DNA of 14,605 nucleotides, taken from Akkermansiaceae bacterium UBA4145 (GTDB lineage: Bacteria; Verrucomicrobiota; Verrucomicrobiia; Verrucomicrobiales; Akkermansiaceae). The stretch's first letter is position 1, and each line of letters begins with the position of its first letter. The stretch spans positions 1-14,605 of the forward strand of contig DFWB01000278.1 in NCBI GenBank assembly GCA_002380675.1, written 5' to 3'. A program made the translations under genes and the position numbers. Shown piece after piece: positions 1-8,600 of this stretch. The notes beneath the pieces are model-generated. The model did no database searches, was not told the DNA's origin, and worked only from the letters and a program-made list of their open reading frames with translations.

Positions 1-80
1 TGCGGGCGGAGGTGACGCGGGTGCAGGAGAAGGTGACGCAGGTGCAGGCGGAGGTGACGCGGGGGCAGGTGGAGGTGACG
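1..80. repeat. 21-bp tandem repeat coding for a Pro/Ala heptapeptide repeat
   Basis: The heptamer GGTGACG recurs at 11, 32, 53 and 74, exactly 21 bp apart, and bases 1-10 match the tail of a further unit. There are three full copies (11-31, 32-52, 53-73) plus partial ones at both ends, and the left edge is cut by the window. Copies differ at a few positions, such as GCGGGTGCAGG versus GCAGGTGCAGG. Read on the minus strand, each unit encodes S-P-P/S-P-A-P-A. The plus strand is also open across it (EVTRVQEK-like), but the long gene frame is on the minus strand. Such repeats commonly vary in copy number. Confidence 0.85.
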
Positions 81-819
81 TATCAGGCTCACTATCGATC
101 TCTCCCCGCGAACCCTCACGTTCGTGCTCGCCCTGAGCTTGGGGGCATTCACCTGAATTATCGGCGTGTCCCGACACCTCCGTTGCTTCGACGGAAGGTC
201 CACCCACCCGCGATAGCTCCTCTCTAGTAGTAGCCCCGACTGGAGGTAGTTGAGCCATTTCGGCACTCTCCTCCGGAATTTGATCCTCCACCCCTGTTTG
301 CACTGTGGGAGGATCCTCTTCGGGGGCTCGAGCTCCCTCCTCATCGCCCTGAGTCGCCGGAGCAGCAGCGTTCCCATGCACCGCAGAGAGATCCCCAGAT
401 TCGTTCTCAGGCAATCGCTCCTCATTTACGCACTCGCCCACCATGGGAATCGGCTTGTCCGTGTAAAAGTCAGGAGGAGGCTCCTCTCCGACGCCCAGAA
501 ACTGCAGAGCTTTCGGCATCTCGGCGGACGCTCCCATGATCAGCTTGGGTGCCGGAGTAGTTCCTTCCGTTTCTGGATCGACCGCAGTAATCAACTTGGG
601 GCGCTTCCGGGAGCTGGGCTGATCTCCCTCGATTCTCACCACCCCATCCTTGGTTTCACGAAACTTTCCCGTTGCCACAAGGTCGGCGTCAAACTTTGCT
701 GCAAATTCGGGGTCTTCCTCCCGACGTCTGGCCAATTCGGCCAGCGCGTCTTCATCAAGCGCATCCCTGAGAGTGCGCTCAAACAGTTGAGCCCGGGTCA
801 TCTCCCTCGTCCATAGCAT
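1..819 (-). CDS. Partial Pro/Ala-rich acidic protein of unknown function (3' end outside window)
   Basis: The minus strand is open without a stop from 819 to the left edge, giving 273 codons of an unfinished protein. It starts MLWTREMTRAQLFERTLRDA; ATG at 801 is an alternative start. Residues 8-50 are charged and probably helical (LRDALDEDALAELARR, then EEDPEF). They loosely recall the N-terminal helices of anti-sigma/FecR-type proteins, but I cannot assign a family. Residues 110-245 are acidic, low in hydrophobics and rich in E, P, G and A, so probably disordered. From residue 248 the chain becomes a seven-residue repeat of the type SPPPAPA, encoded by 21-bp DNA repeats and still running at the window edge; it is probably a linker to a domain outside the window. 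No signal peptide or membrane segment is visible. The same frame stays open upstream to 951 (TTG at 930, GTG at 861), so the true start could be earlier. It is transcribed divergently from the SDR gene. I am fairly sure it is coding, because the frame is long and the composition coherent. Function is unknown. Confidence 0.62.
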   Translation of the reverse strand, partial: MLWTREMTRAQLFERTLRDALDEDALAELARRREEDPEFAAKFDADLVATGKFRETKDGVVRIEGDQPSSRKRPKLITAVDPETEGTTPAPKLIMGASAEMPKALQFLGVGEEPPPDFYTDKPIPMVGECVNEERLPENESGDLSAVHGNAAAPATQGDEEGARAPEEDPPTVQTGVEDQIPEESAEMAQLPPVGATTREELSRVGGPSVEATEVSGHADNSGECPQAQGEHEREGSRGEIDSEPDTSPPPAPASPPPAPASPSPAPASPPPA

Positions 820-820
820 C

Positions 821-955
821 TCAGCCCCGCCCCCGCATCCCAAATTGTAATCCCCGCTCACCGGCCACAATATTCTGGACAGCTCTGAAGGCGAGACCGA
901 GAAGTCGAACCCCTGCCCCCGCGCCAACAACTCCGGGAGGTCCCAATTTACTCAT
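821..955 (-). CDS. Possible small ORF (44 aa) directly upstream of the minus-strand gene
   Basis: ATG at 955 opens a 44-residue frame (MSKLGPPGVVGAGAGVRLLG and onward) ending in TGA at 823-821, one base before the ATG at 819. The TGAGATG arrangement would suit translational coupling to the downstream minus-strand gene. The frame has strongly G-rich first codon positions, typical of coding DNA, and a weak purine stretch AAAGA five bases upstream. Against it, the start lies only 15 bp from the divergent SDR start, leaving almost no promoter room, and the long frame of the downstream gene is also open through this stretch (951-820). The two readings are mutually exclusive as sole explanations. 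I do not recognise the peptide. Confidence 0.25.
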   Translation of the reverse strand: MSKLGPPGVVGAGAGVRLLGLAFRAVQNIVAGERGLQFGMRGRG

Positions 956-970
956 CCAAATCTTTAATTT

Positions 971-1684
971 ATGTCGATTACCCTTATTACCGGAGCCAGT
1001 CGTGGGGTTGGCGAGGCCCTCGCTTGGAAGTTAGCAGGAGAAGGCCACACCGTGGCAGCTCTGGCACGAAGCGAAGAGGCACTTCAAGCCCTCGCAGAAA
1101 AAGCTGAGGCTGAGCGTCTCTCGGGGGCAATCATCCCCTGTGCTGTCGACCTCCGTGATCCAGATGCAATCTACCAGTGCGTGGGCGCCCTCGAGAACCG
1201 AGGCCCGATCGAGACGCTCGTCAATAACGCCGCCGTGGTTGAGAACATTCCCTTCGCAGAGCAATCGGTCGCGCAAATTGAGGCCATCGTCGATAGCAAC
1301 CTCAAGGGCACACTCTACTGCACGCATGCCGTCATCCAGCATATGATTCCCCGCAGGGCTGGTAAAATAATCAACGTTTCGTCCGTGGCAGGGATTCGCG
1401 GAATTTCCGGACAAGTCAGCTACTGTGCCTCAAAGCACGGGATGGTGGGCTTTGCAGACGCCCTTACTCAGGAACTCATTCCTCACAACATCCAAGTCGC
1501 TACCATCTGCCCAGGGGCCATCGACACCCCACTCTGGGATCCCGAGAGAAACCCCTATCCCGGCGACATAAAGAAGACAATTCAGCCAAGCGAGATCGTT
1601 GACCTCATCTCATACATTCTCGCTCAGCCGGATCACAGCATCTTCAAGCGAATCGTGGTCTTTCCGAGCAACGAGTGGCATTAA
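971..1684 (+). CDS. Classical short-chain dehydrogenase/reductase (SDR)
   Basis: This 237-residue protein has the usual length of a classical SDR and a complete set of motifs. The dinucleotide-binding TGASRGVG is at residues 7-14, and NNAA (the NNAG position) at 85-88. The catalytic residues are N110, S138 (in NVSS), and Y151/K155 of the YxxxK motif (YCASK). PG is at 181-182, after the sixth strand. It should be a cytoplasmic NAD(P)(H)-dependent oxidoreductase of the FabG-like fold. Arg11 in the glycine loop is compatible with an NADP(H) preference, but this is a weak guide. The substrate cannot be read from the sequence, and nothing in the neighbourhood makes a pathway. The start is the first ATG and sits five residues before the glycine motif, as is normal. 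No Shine-Dalgarno sequence precedes it. It is divergent from the minus-strand gene and followed by a 144-bp gap. FabG or a sugar/polyol dehydrogenase are possible roles. Confidence 0.93.
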   Translation: MSITLITGASRGVGEALAWKLAGEGHTVAALARSEEALQALAEKAEAERLSGAIIPCAVDLRDPDAIYQCVGALENRGPIETLVNNAAVVENIPFAEQSVAQIEAIVDSNLKGTLYCTHAVIQHMIPRRAGKIINVSSVAGIRGISGQVSYCASKHGMVGFADALTQELIPHNIQVATICPGAIDTPLWDPERNPYPGDIKKTIQPSEIVDLISYILAQPDHSIFKRIVVFPSNEWH

Positions 1685-1710
1685 ATCCAGCGGCTGGGCT
1701 GAATGACGTC

Positions 1711-1739
1711 ATCAGGAGGTTCTGATTTACCCCCTCCTG
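1711..1739 (+). terminator. Weak hairpin region after the SDR gene, two alternative stems
   Basis: Twenty-six bases after the SDR stop, CAGGAGG (1713-1719) can pair with CCTCCTG (1733-1739) over a 13-nt loop. Alternatively, ATCAG (1711-1715) pairs with CTGAT (1722-1726) over a 6-nt loop. The two stems are mutually exclusive. There is no T-tract, so if it terminates it is not a standard intrinsic terminator. The rest of the 1685-1828 gap holds only the short palindrome listed separately; I see no convincing promoter. Confidence 0.22.
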
Positions 1740-1783
1740 GCGCATACCCCGATAGCGTGCGCATTTGCCTCCTTGCTTAGGAG

Positions 1784-1796
1784 CCTCATGATGAGG
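1784..1796. promoter_or_regulatory. Short perfect palindrome upstream of the 1228-aa protein gene
   Basis: CCTCATGATGAGG is a perfect inverted repeat (6-bp arms around one central base), 32 bp before the ATG at 1829. It could be a small operator or part of a leader hairpin. A 13-bp palindrome can also occur by chance, and no partner site is visible. Confidence 0.2.
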
Positions 1797-1828
1797 TAAG
1801 AATACCGGCAACTACGACGCCTCCCACG

Positions 1829-4800
1829 ATGAAGATCAGTCCTCTAACTCCTCGCTTTTCCTCCCTGCCCCTGAAGTGCAGAGCTCTTCTCTCTGCTTGT
1901 GTCTGCCCCCTGCTCCTCATCTGCGGTCAGGCTTCTGCCCAAAACATACTAGCAGACTCCGCCGCAGAGTTCTCAGGAATCCAAGGTCAGGAAGATTGGT
2001 ATTACGGGTACCGCAATCTTACCCTCGACGGCGGCGGGAATGATTACGACCCGGAAGCCGACTTCATTGCCTTCCCAGTAGATGGCACAAACTTCGGTTC
2101 TGACACGAACGCTTGGAATGGTACGATCTACGACTTTTTTGATGCTGGTGGAAATACCACCAATCCCCCTTGGACGACTCTTGGCGTTGAAAGCTCTCAT
2201 CCAAACGGCACCAATCAGGCCGAAATCCACTGGACGGTGCGGCGATGGACGGCCACAGAGAACGATCTGACCGATCCAACTCTCCTGCAGGTCGAGTGGT
2301 TCATTTCCAAGACTGCAGGTAACACCAACGGACAAGGAGTCACCGCCCAGCTCCATCTGAACGGAACCATGGTCGGCAAAACCACTATCGCCGGAGATGA
2401 TACCACGGGCATTACAAAGACCGTATTTGTGACAGCCGATGCAGGTGACCACATTGACTTGGTCCACACGTCCGAAGGACCAGGAGGAAACACCGCGGAC
2501 GGAAGTGACAGCTCCCTTCTCTCGATGATTATCTCCACTATTGTTGATAGTGACGGCGACCAATTACCCGACGCGTGGGAAGAAACGTGGGCTCCCGGGG
2601 ACCTGACCGTGCTGTCGAGTGGGGCGGATTTCGATTCGGATGGCCTCTCCGACGAGGAAGAGTTTGCTAATGGAACCAATCCTGGGAATGCAGATACTGA
2701 CGGCGATGGCTATCCGGACGCCGAAGAGATCGATGGCGGTAGTAGCCCCAGTAACGCCTTGTCCCTGCCGCAGGGAGCCGGGCTTGCTGATTCCCGTGAG
2801 CAATTCAGCGACGTCCAAGGAGCAGAAGGATGGATTTCTGGATATCGCAACTATTCTATCGACGGAGGTGGCGACAATTATGATCCCAATAGTGGATTCA
2901 TTCAGTTTCCTGCCGAGGCATGGAGGGAAGATCAGAACCAGTGGCGCCTTGCCCCAGGAGGAGCACCTTGGACTACTCTCGGAGCAGAAAACACCCATCC
3001 CAATGGCACAAACAGTGCTCCCAATGAAGAGCACTGGACCATCAGGCGCTGGGTCGCCTCGGTAGATAGCCCCACTGATGTGAGAGTCTATTGGAGACAC
3101 AGGGCAGCGAATACTGCGGGAGACGGCACCACAGGAGCGATCCATCTCAACGGGGAGCGCGTTGACTCCATTGCTGTTTCTGATGGCGTGGGCGATACCC
3201 GATCCTATTACCTTACCATCAACAATGGAGATATCATCGACCAGATAGTGACCCCGGTGGGAGTCAGTGGCAGCCGAATTGATGGGAGCGATGGTTCCGC
3301 CAACTGGATGCGCATCGACACGAAGATCCCGGCTGCTCCAGTTCAGCCCAATGGTAAATATTTCATCCCCATGGATGCCCTGGACTCAGATGGTGACTCG
3401 ATCCCCGATTTCATTGAAACAGATCTTCTCGGCGAAGACCTGACCCAGTTAGCCGCAGGATCAGACTGGGATGCCGATGGGGCAGCGGATGAAATCGAGG
3501 TCGCCAGCGGATCGAATCCAACCATCGGCGACACCGACGGAGATGGAGTCGACGATGGAGCGGAAATTGAGACCTTTGAAACTGACCCCTGTAACCCTGA
3601 CAGTGACGGAGATGGACTGAATGATGGTGACGAGGTATTTGGAGTGCCTGCGACAGATCCCAACAACGCGGACTCCGACGGGGATGGCTTTAGTGACAGC
3701 CAAGAGCTGCAAGCAGGTAGCGATCCCAATAGTCAGGGAGACACCCCACTTTCCGGAACTCTCGCAGACTCCGTTTTGAGCTTTTCTGAAACCCAAGGAG
3801 AGGATGGATGGGAATCCGGCTACCGGAACGTCAGCCTCGATGGTGGCGGAATCGATTATGACCACGTCGCAGATTTTGTCCCCTTCCCTGCCGAAAGCTG
3901 GAGAGGCACAGGATGGCGTCTGGCTCCCGGCGGAGCCCCTTGGACCCTGTTGGAAGCCGAAAACAGCCATCCGAATGGTACAAATAGCGCACCGAACGAG
4001 GAACATTGGACCGTTCGAAGATGGACGGCAGAGGGCTTGGACGGTGAGTCTGCCGTAAGGATCAGTTGGTCAACCCGTAAAGTGAACCCCAATGGCGACG
4101 GAGTCACCGGGGCGGTGCACCTTAACGGAGAGCGGCTCGATAGTGCTGTTGTCAGCGACACCACGGGCGTCAACCGGATTTACTACGCCAATATTTCTAA
4201 TGGTGACGTGCTCGATCTCATTCTCAGCCCTCAGGGTCAGACCAGCGCCGTTGATGGAAGCGATGGCTCAGCCAATTCGATGAGGATCGATAACCGGATT
4301 CCCGCTGTTGCCGTACAGCCCGATGGCAGCCTTTTCATTCCTGCCAACGCTCCCGATACGGATGAGGATGGAATTTTTGACCTGTGGGAAGAGGTCTACT
4401 TTCCCGGTGATCTCGATCAGCTTTCTGCAGGAAGCGACTACGACTCCGATGGACTTCCCGACGAGGAGGAGTTTCTCGCGGGGACAAATCCCACCCTTGC
4501 CGATACGGATGCCGATGGTCTAGCAGATGGAGCGGAGGCAGTCGCTGGGACTGACCCTCGCAATTCTGATACAGATAATGATTCCTTTGGCGATTTTCAT
4601 GAGGTCGCCACCGGATTTGATCCCCTGGATGGGTTTTCGAATGTTGCTGAAAACTTCACCGCAATCGCAGATTCGCAATTCGACTTCCCGTTCAGCGACG
4701 ACCCTCAGGGAGAATATGGATGGACTCATGGTTATTACGATATCAGCGCGGACGGGGAGCCTCCCGCCAACTCAAACTTCATCCTCTTCCCTTCCGACGG

Positions 4801-5515
4801 AACGCCCTTCCTAAGTGAGGAAAACTTCTGGGATGGATTCGCCTTTGATTGGAGTGACGCGTCCGGGACTGCAATTAATCCTCCCTGGACCGCGTTAGGG
4901 GCCCTCGACGGACACCCAAGTGGTGACAACAATGGCGTAGTTCATTGGGCTACACGTCGGTGGGAAGTGGATCAGGATGCCGAGCTTGCTCTTCATTACT
5001 CGGTCCAGAAGGTGAGTGCCGGAGGCAACGGGGTAACGGCTGTTCTTCTGCACAATGGGCAACCGCTGCACAGCACAACGATTGCGGGAGACGACACCTT
5101 GGGGCAGACGGCATGGTCATTTGTCGATGCGAGAGCCGGAGACTACATTGAACTAGCCTTGAGCCCGCGCGGTGTTGACGGAAGCGACAACGACGGATCC
5201 GACGGTTCCAACTTCTACCTGATTATCGATCCGACCATTCCAGAAAACCCGCTGCAGCCCGATGGACGCCCTTTCTCTCCAGGTGAGGTGTCGGATTTGC
5301 GCCTGATCGATTTTTCTTACCAGGAGGGCAATGTTACCCTGCGGTGGACATCCAATCAGGGACAGGAGTACCAGGCCCAACAGTCCAGCGACCTCCAGAA
5401 TTGGACTAACATTGGAGCGACCGCTACCGGAGCCGCCGGAGGAGAAACGGAGATTATGATTCCTGATGCCCCGGCATCTGCACGCTATTACCGCCTCCTG
5501 CAGCTTGAACCCTGA
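1829..5515 (+). CDS. Large exported modular protein: four ~185-aa modules, thrombospondin type 3 repeats, C-terminal sorting-type domain
   Basis: The 1228-residue protein begins with a signal peptide (basic n-region, hydrophobic stretch about 21-33, likely cleavage after ASAQ near 39). Four related modules follow at residues 42-236, 320-500, 646-824 and 947-1137. Each starts ADS...F...QG..GW..GY, has a central HPNG-N...HW..RRW motif, a HLNG or LLHNG strand, GD.ID or GDYIE, and ends near DGSDGS. The second half of the module resembles jelly-roll domains seen in exported verrucomicrobial and planctomycete proteins, by recollection. Between modules lie acidic calcium-binding thrombospondin type 3-like repeats (240-308, 518-637, 842-935; for example DTDGDGYPDAEE and DSDGDGLNDGDE). 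The C-terminus (about 1156-1228) carries YQAQQSSDLQNW and ends YYRLLQLEP, a domain common at the ends of exported verrucomicrobial proteins. No catalytic domain is visible. I infer a calcium-stabilised surface or extracellular structural or binding protein. The start is the first ATG and fits the signal peptide; there is no Shine-Dalgarno sequence. Confidence 0.9.
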   Translation: MKISPLTPRFSSLPLKCRALLSACVCPLLLICGQASAQNILADSAAEFSGIQGQEDWYYGYRNLTLDGGGNDYDPEADFIAFPVDGTNFGSDTNAWNGTIYDFFDAGGNTTNPPWTTLGVESSHPNGTNQAEIHWTVRRWTATENDLTDPTLLQVEWFISKTAGNTNGQGVTAQLHLNGTMVGKTTIAGDDTTGITKTVFVTADAGDHIDLVHTSEGPGGNTADGSDSSLLSMIISTIVDSDGDQLPDAWEETWAPGDLTVLSSGADFDSDGLSDEEEFANGTNPGNADTDGDGYPDAEEIDGGSSPSNALSLPQGAGLADSREQFSDVQGAEGWISGYRNYSIDGGGDNYDPNSGFIQFPAEAWREDQNQWRLAPGGAPWTTLGAENTHPNGTNSAPNEEHWTIRRWVASVDSPTDVRVYWRHRAANTAGDGTTGAIHLNGERVDSIAVSDGVGDTRSYYLTINNGDIIDQIVTPVGVSGSRIDGSDGSANWMRIDTKIPAAPVQPNGKYFIPMDALDSDGDSIPDFIETDLLGEDLTQLAAGSDWDADGAADEIEVASGSNPTIGDTDGDGVDDGAEIETFETDPCNPDSDGDGLNDGDEVFGVPATDPNNADSDGDGFSDSQELQAGSDPNSQGDTPLSGTLADSVLSFSETQGEDGWESGYRNVSLDGGGIDYDHVADFVPFPAESWRGTGWRLAPGGAPWTLLEAENSHPNGTNSAPNEEHWTVRRWTAEGLDGESAVRISWSTRKVNPNGDGVTGAVHLNGERLDSAVVSDTTGVNRIYYANISNGDVLDLILSPQGQTSAVDGSDGSANSMRIDNRIPAVAVQPDGSLFIPANAPDTDEDGIFDLWEEVYFPGDLDQLSAGSDYDSDGLPDEEEFLAGTNPTLADTDADGLADGAEAVAGTDPRNSDTDNDSFGDFHEVATGFDPLDGFSNVAENFTAIADSQFDFPFSDDPQGEYGWTHGYYDISADGEPPANSNFILFPSDGTPFLSEENFWDGFAFDWSDASGTAINPPWTALGALDGHPSGDNNGVVHWATRRWEVDQDAELALHYSVQKVSAGGNGVTAVLLHNGQPLHSTTIAGDDTLGQTAWSFVDARAGDYIELALSPRGVDGSDNDGSDGSNFYLIIDPTIPENPLQPDGRPFSPGEVSDLRLIDFSYQEGNVTLRWTSNQGQEYQAQQSSDLQNWTNIGATATGAAGGETEIMIPDAPASARYYRLLQLEP
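1952..5239 (+). repeat. Four intragenic module copies (about 540-590 bp each)
   Basis: The copies lie at about 1952-2536, 2786-3328, 3764-4300 and 4667-5239 inside the 1228-residue protein gene. Copies 2 and 3 are closest: both contain WRLAPGGAPWT, a HPNGTNSAPNEEHWT stretch and HLNGER. Copies 1 and 4 share an insert ending in NPPWT, a TTIAGDDT strand and similar ends. Thrombospondin type 3 segments separate them at about 2546-2752, 3380-3739 and 4352-4633. DNA identity is clearly lower than protein similarity, so the duplications are not recent. Confidence 0.85.
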
Positions 5516-5590
5516 TATGCCCGCCGGCCGGAACGGAAATAGAGTTCCAGAATTCAAGGACCAGAGGGACTGATTCTACCTAATGTGAGG

Positions 5591-5620
5591 GAGGTCGGCG
5601 TCAAGCCGGCCTCTTTCTGT
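5591..5620 (+). terminator. Intrinsic terminator after the 1228-aa protein gene
   Basis: GAGGTCGGC (5591-5599) pairs with GCCGGCCTC (5605-5613) as a 9-bp GC-rich stem with one G-U pair and a five-base loop. It is followed by TTTCTGT. It lies 76 bp after the stop at 5515 and before the CotH gene, so the two large genes are probably separate transcription units. The rest of the 162-bp gap shows no clear promoter. Confidence 0.72.
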
Positions 5621-5677
5621 CATTGCCTTTACCTCAACCCTGAGTGACGATCATACAGGGTAACCCCTCCCCATTTT

Positions 5678-8600
5678 ATGACACCCCTTAACCGCTTCGT
5701 GGCACCCGCGGTTGCCGTAGCCATCATCGCCACTACCGCCCTTCCCTCTTTCTCCCAGTCTCTCGTAATTGCCGAATTCATGGCATCTAACCAGAGCAGC
5801 ATCCGTGATGAGGATGGCGACTATGAAGACTGGATCGAGCTTCTCAATCAGAGCACTGCCGCGGTTAATCTGGAGGGCTGGTTCCTCACTGACAACGCAA
5901 CAAACCTGAATAAATGGGCCTTTCCTGATCTCACCCTGAATCCAAATGAGCGACTCCTCGTCTTTGCCTCGGCAAAGGATCGTCAGGATCCGGATAGCAC
6001 CCTGCACACAAACTTCAAGCTCGCCAGCGAAGGAGAGTATCTCGCGATCGTCCGGCCAGATGGGCTGACTGTGGAGCAGCACTTCTCCCCATCCTTTCCT
6101 CTGCAGGCTCAGGATATATCCTATGGTCTTCAGCAGATAACCTCGGCGACTACCCTCATCGGCCCTGGTACGGCGATCAGATACCAGATCCCCTCCAACG
6201 GAGAGGGTGATGTTCTCGAGGGAACCAATGCGGACTCGTGGATCGCAACCGAGTTTCCTGATAGCCAATGGAGTGCCGGTAGTGCGGCAATCGGATATGC
6301 CACGGGCAGCCCCGATGCCTACGATCTGCTGATTGAAACTGACGTCGAGGAGCAGATGTTCAGCGAAGCAACCTCCGTTTACATTCGGATCCCCTTCACT
6401 GCCCCAGATCCATCTTCTCTGTCTGCCCTGAATCTGAAAATGAAGTGGGATGATGGATTCGTTGCCTACCTCAACGGAAATCCCCTTCCGATTGCAGAGG
6501 AAAACGCACCGTCAACCGACGAACTGAACTACCAATCGAGCGCGACGGCCAGCCATAGTGATAGTCAGGCCGTGGTGTATGATAATTATGATATTTCTCC
6601 CTCTCTCCTGTCGTTGGGGGAAAATGTTCTCTGTATACACGGGCTCAACGTTTCCACGGGAAGCTCGGACTTCCTGATCGTTCCAGAACTCGAGGCCCTT
6701 AGCTCAAGCGGGACAAGCACCCCTGCCTACTTCGCTGTCCCAAGCCCCAACGCGCCAAACAACACTGGAAATTCCTCAGTGGGCCCGCTAATCCGGAATG
6801 TCACCAGAAATATTCCTCCGATTACCCTCGCTACGGCCACACCCCCGGTGGCGGCTGACTCGGCTGAAGAATTCTCGGGCAATCAGGGCGCGCTGGGCTG
6901 GTTTTACGGCTATCAGGAGGGCGCAGGGCCTTATGACCCGGATACGAGCTTCATTCCCTTCGCAGGTGGCGAACAAGGAGGGCCTTGGAACGGCACAACG
7001 CAGGAGTGGTCCGGAAGTGCCTGGGATGCCAACACCTCGGCTTCCTCACCATGGACTTCTCTGGAAGCCACCAGTATGCACCCTAATGACTCTAATCCAG
7101 GTCCCGAGCAGTATCCGATTCGAAGGTGGGTCTCTGACGCCTCTGGTCTGCACACCATCGCGGGAACCTTTCATAACCTCAGTGCCTCTGGGGATGGCAC
7201 AACTGGACGAGTTTTCCATGAAGGGAATGAAATCTTCTCCCAGCTCACAGATGGGGGGCCGGTCGACTTCTCAATCATAAGAAATCTGAATGAGGGAGAC
7301 CGTCTGGATTTCCTCGTCGACAGTGGCCCCTTTGATCAGGATGGATCAGACGGCACCGACCAGACTGTCACCATCTACGAAGGATCTTTCGGCACGACAA
7401 GTGTGGTCATCGAGGCAGAGGTCCTTCCGACCATGCACCCGGTCGAAACCGTGAGCCTGATCTGGCGGGTCATGTATGATCAGGAAACTACTTCTCCCAT
7501 GCTGGATGATGGGCGCGGGGGTGACGCCTTCGCTGGTGATGGAATCTACACCGCCACGATTTCAACTACCGATCTCAGCCGGGGAGAAATGCTGCGCTGG
7601 AAAGTGCTGGCCACAGACACAGCGGGCGTTACCGCCAGGCAACCCCAGTTCCCTGACCCAAGAGACTCGCCGGAATACTTCGGAACGATTGCTGCGGACG
7701 CCTCCGTGACAAATTCCAACCTTCCCATCTTCCACTGGTTTACCTCCAATCCCGGAGGGGCCAACACAACGAGCGGCTCCCGGGGATCGGTCTACTACCT
7801 CGGGGAATTCTACGATAACATCCAAGCAGATCGGCATGGCCAGTCGACGGGGGGGTTCCCGAAGAAGAGCTACGATTTCGATTTCAATAAGAGCAACCGC
7901 TTTCTCTTTCAGGAAGGCGAAGGGCGGGTAAAAGACATCAACATGCTCACGAACTGGGCGGATAAGTCAAAAACACGGAATACCCTCGGCTACGAGATGG
8001 TCCGCCGCTCGGGAGAGCCCGCACACTTTGCTTTTCCGGTTCGGATCCAGCAAAACGGATCCTTCTTCAGTGTCGCGGACATGGTGGAAGATGGCGATGA
8101 CCGGTATTTGGACCGAGTGGGACTGGACCCTGAAGGAGCCCTCTACAAGATGTACAACCGGCTCGATTCCTCAAGCAGTGGAATTAACAAGAAAACCCGG
8201 AAGAATGAAAATAATCGTGATCTTCAGGATCTCATAAACGGGCTCGGCCTGTCGGGAGAAGCCAGGCTTCGGTATGGCTACGACAATATCGATATCCCCG
8301 GAACCATCAACTACCTTGCAGCGCTCGATCTCACGAACAACAGAGATCATGGTCACAAGAATTACTACCTCTACCGGGACACTCTAGGGACTGGGGAGTG
8401 GCGGCCACTGGTTTGGGATATTGACCTTTGCTTGGGGCGCAACTGGGTCAGTGGACCAGCATACTTTGATGATACCTTTACAAATAATAATCTACGGGCC
8501 GGAGCCTCAAACCGTCTTAAGACCTTTGTCTTCAACGATACGACCCTGAACCAGATGTACTTGCGTCGAGTACGAACCCTGATGGATCAGCTCATTGGAC

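Noticed and set aside
12..227. Plus-strand open frame of 71 codons over the 21-bp repeats
   Set aside because: It exists because the repeat unit is a multiple of three and lacks stops on both strands. The minus frame continues for 273 codons, this one ends soon.
250..816. Plus-strand open frame of 188 codons
   Set aside because: It is antisense to the longer, more coherent minus-strand gene. Its translation is rich in Arg, Ser, Leu and His, as expected of a shadow frame.
844..849. TACAAT-like -10 box on the minus strand for the gene starting at 819
   Set aside because: The hexamer is good, but no -35 partner lies at proper spacing and a single hexamer is too common to call.
5651..6268. Minus-strand open frame of 205 codons
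   Set aside because: It lies opposite the signal peptide and lamin-tail start of the CotH protein, and its translation shows no recognisable motif. It is a shadow.
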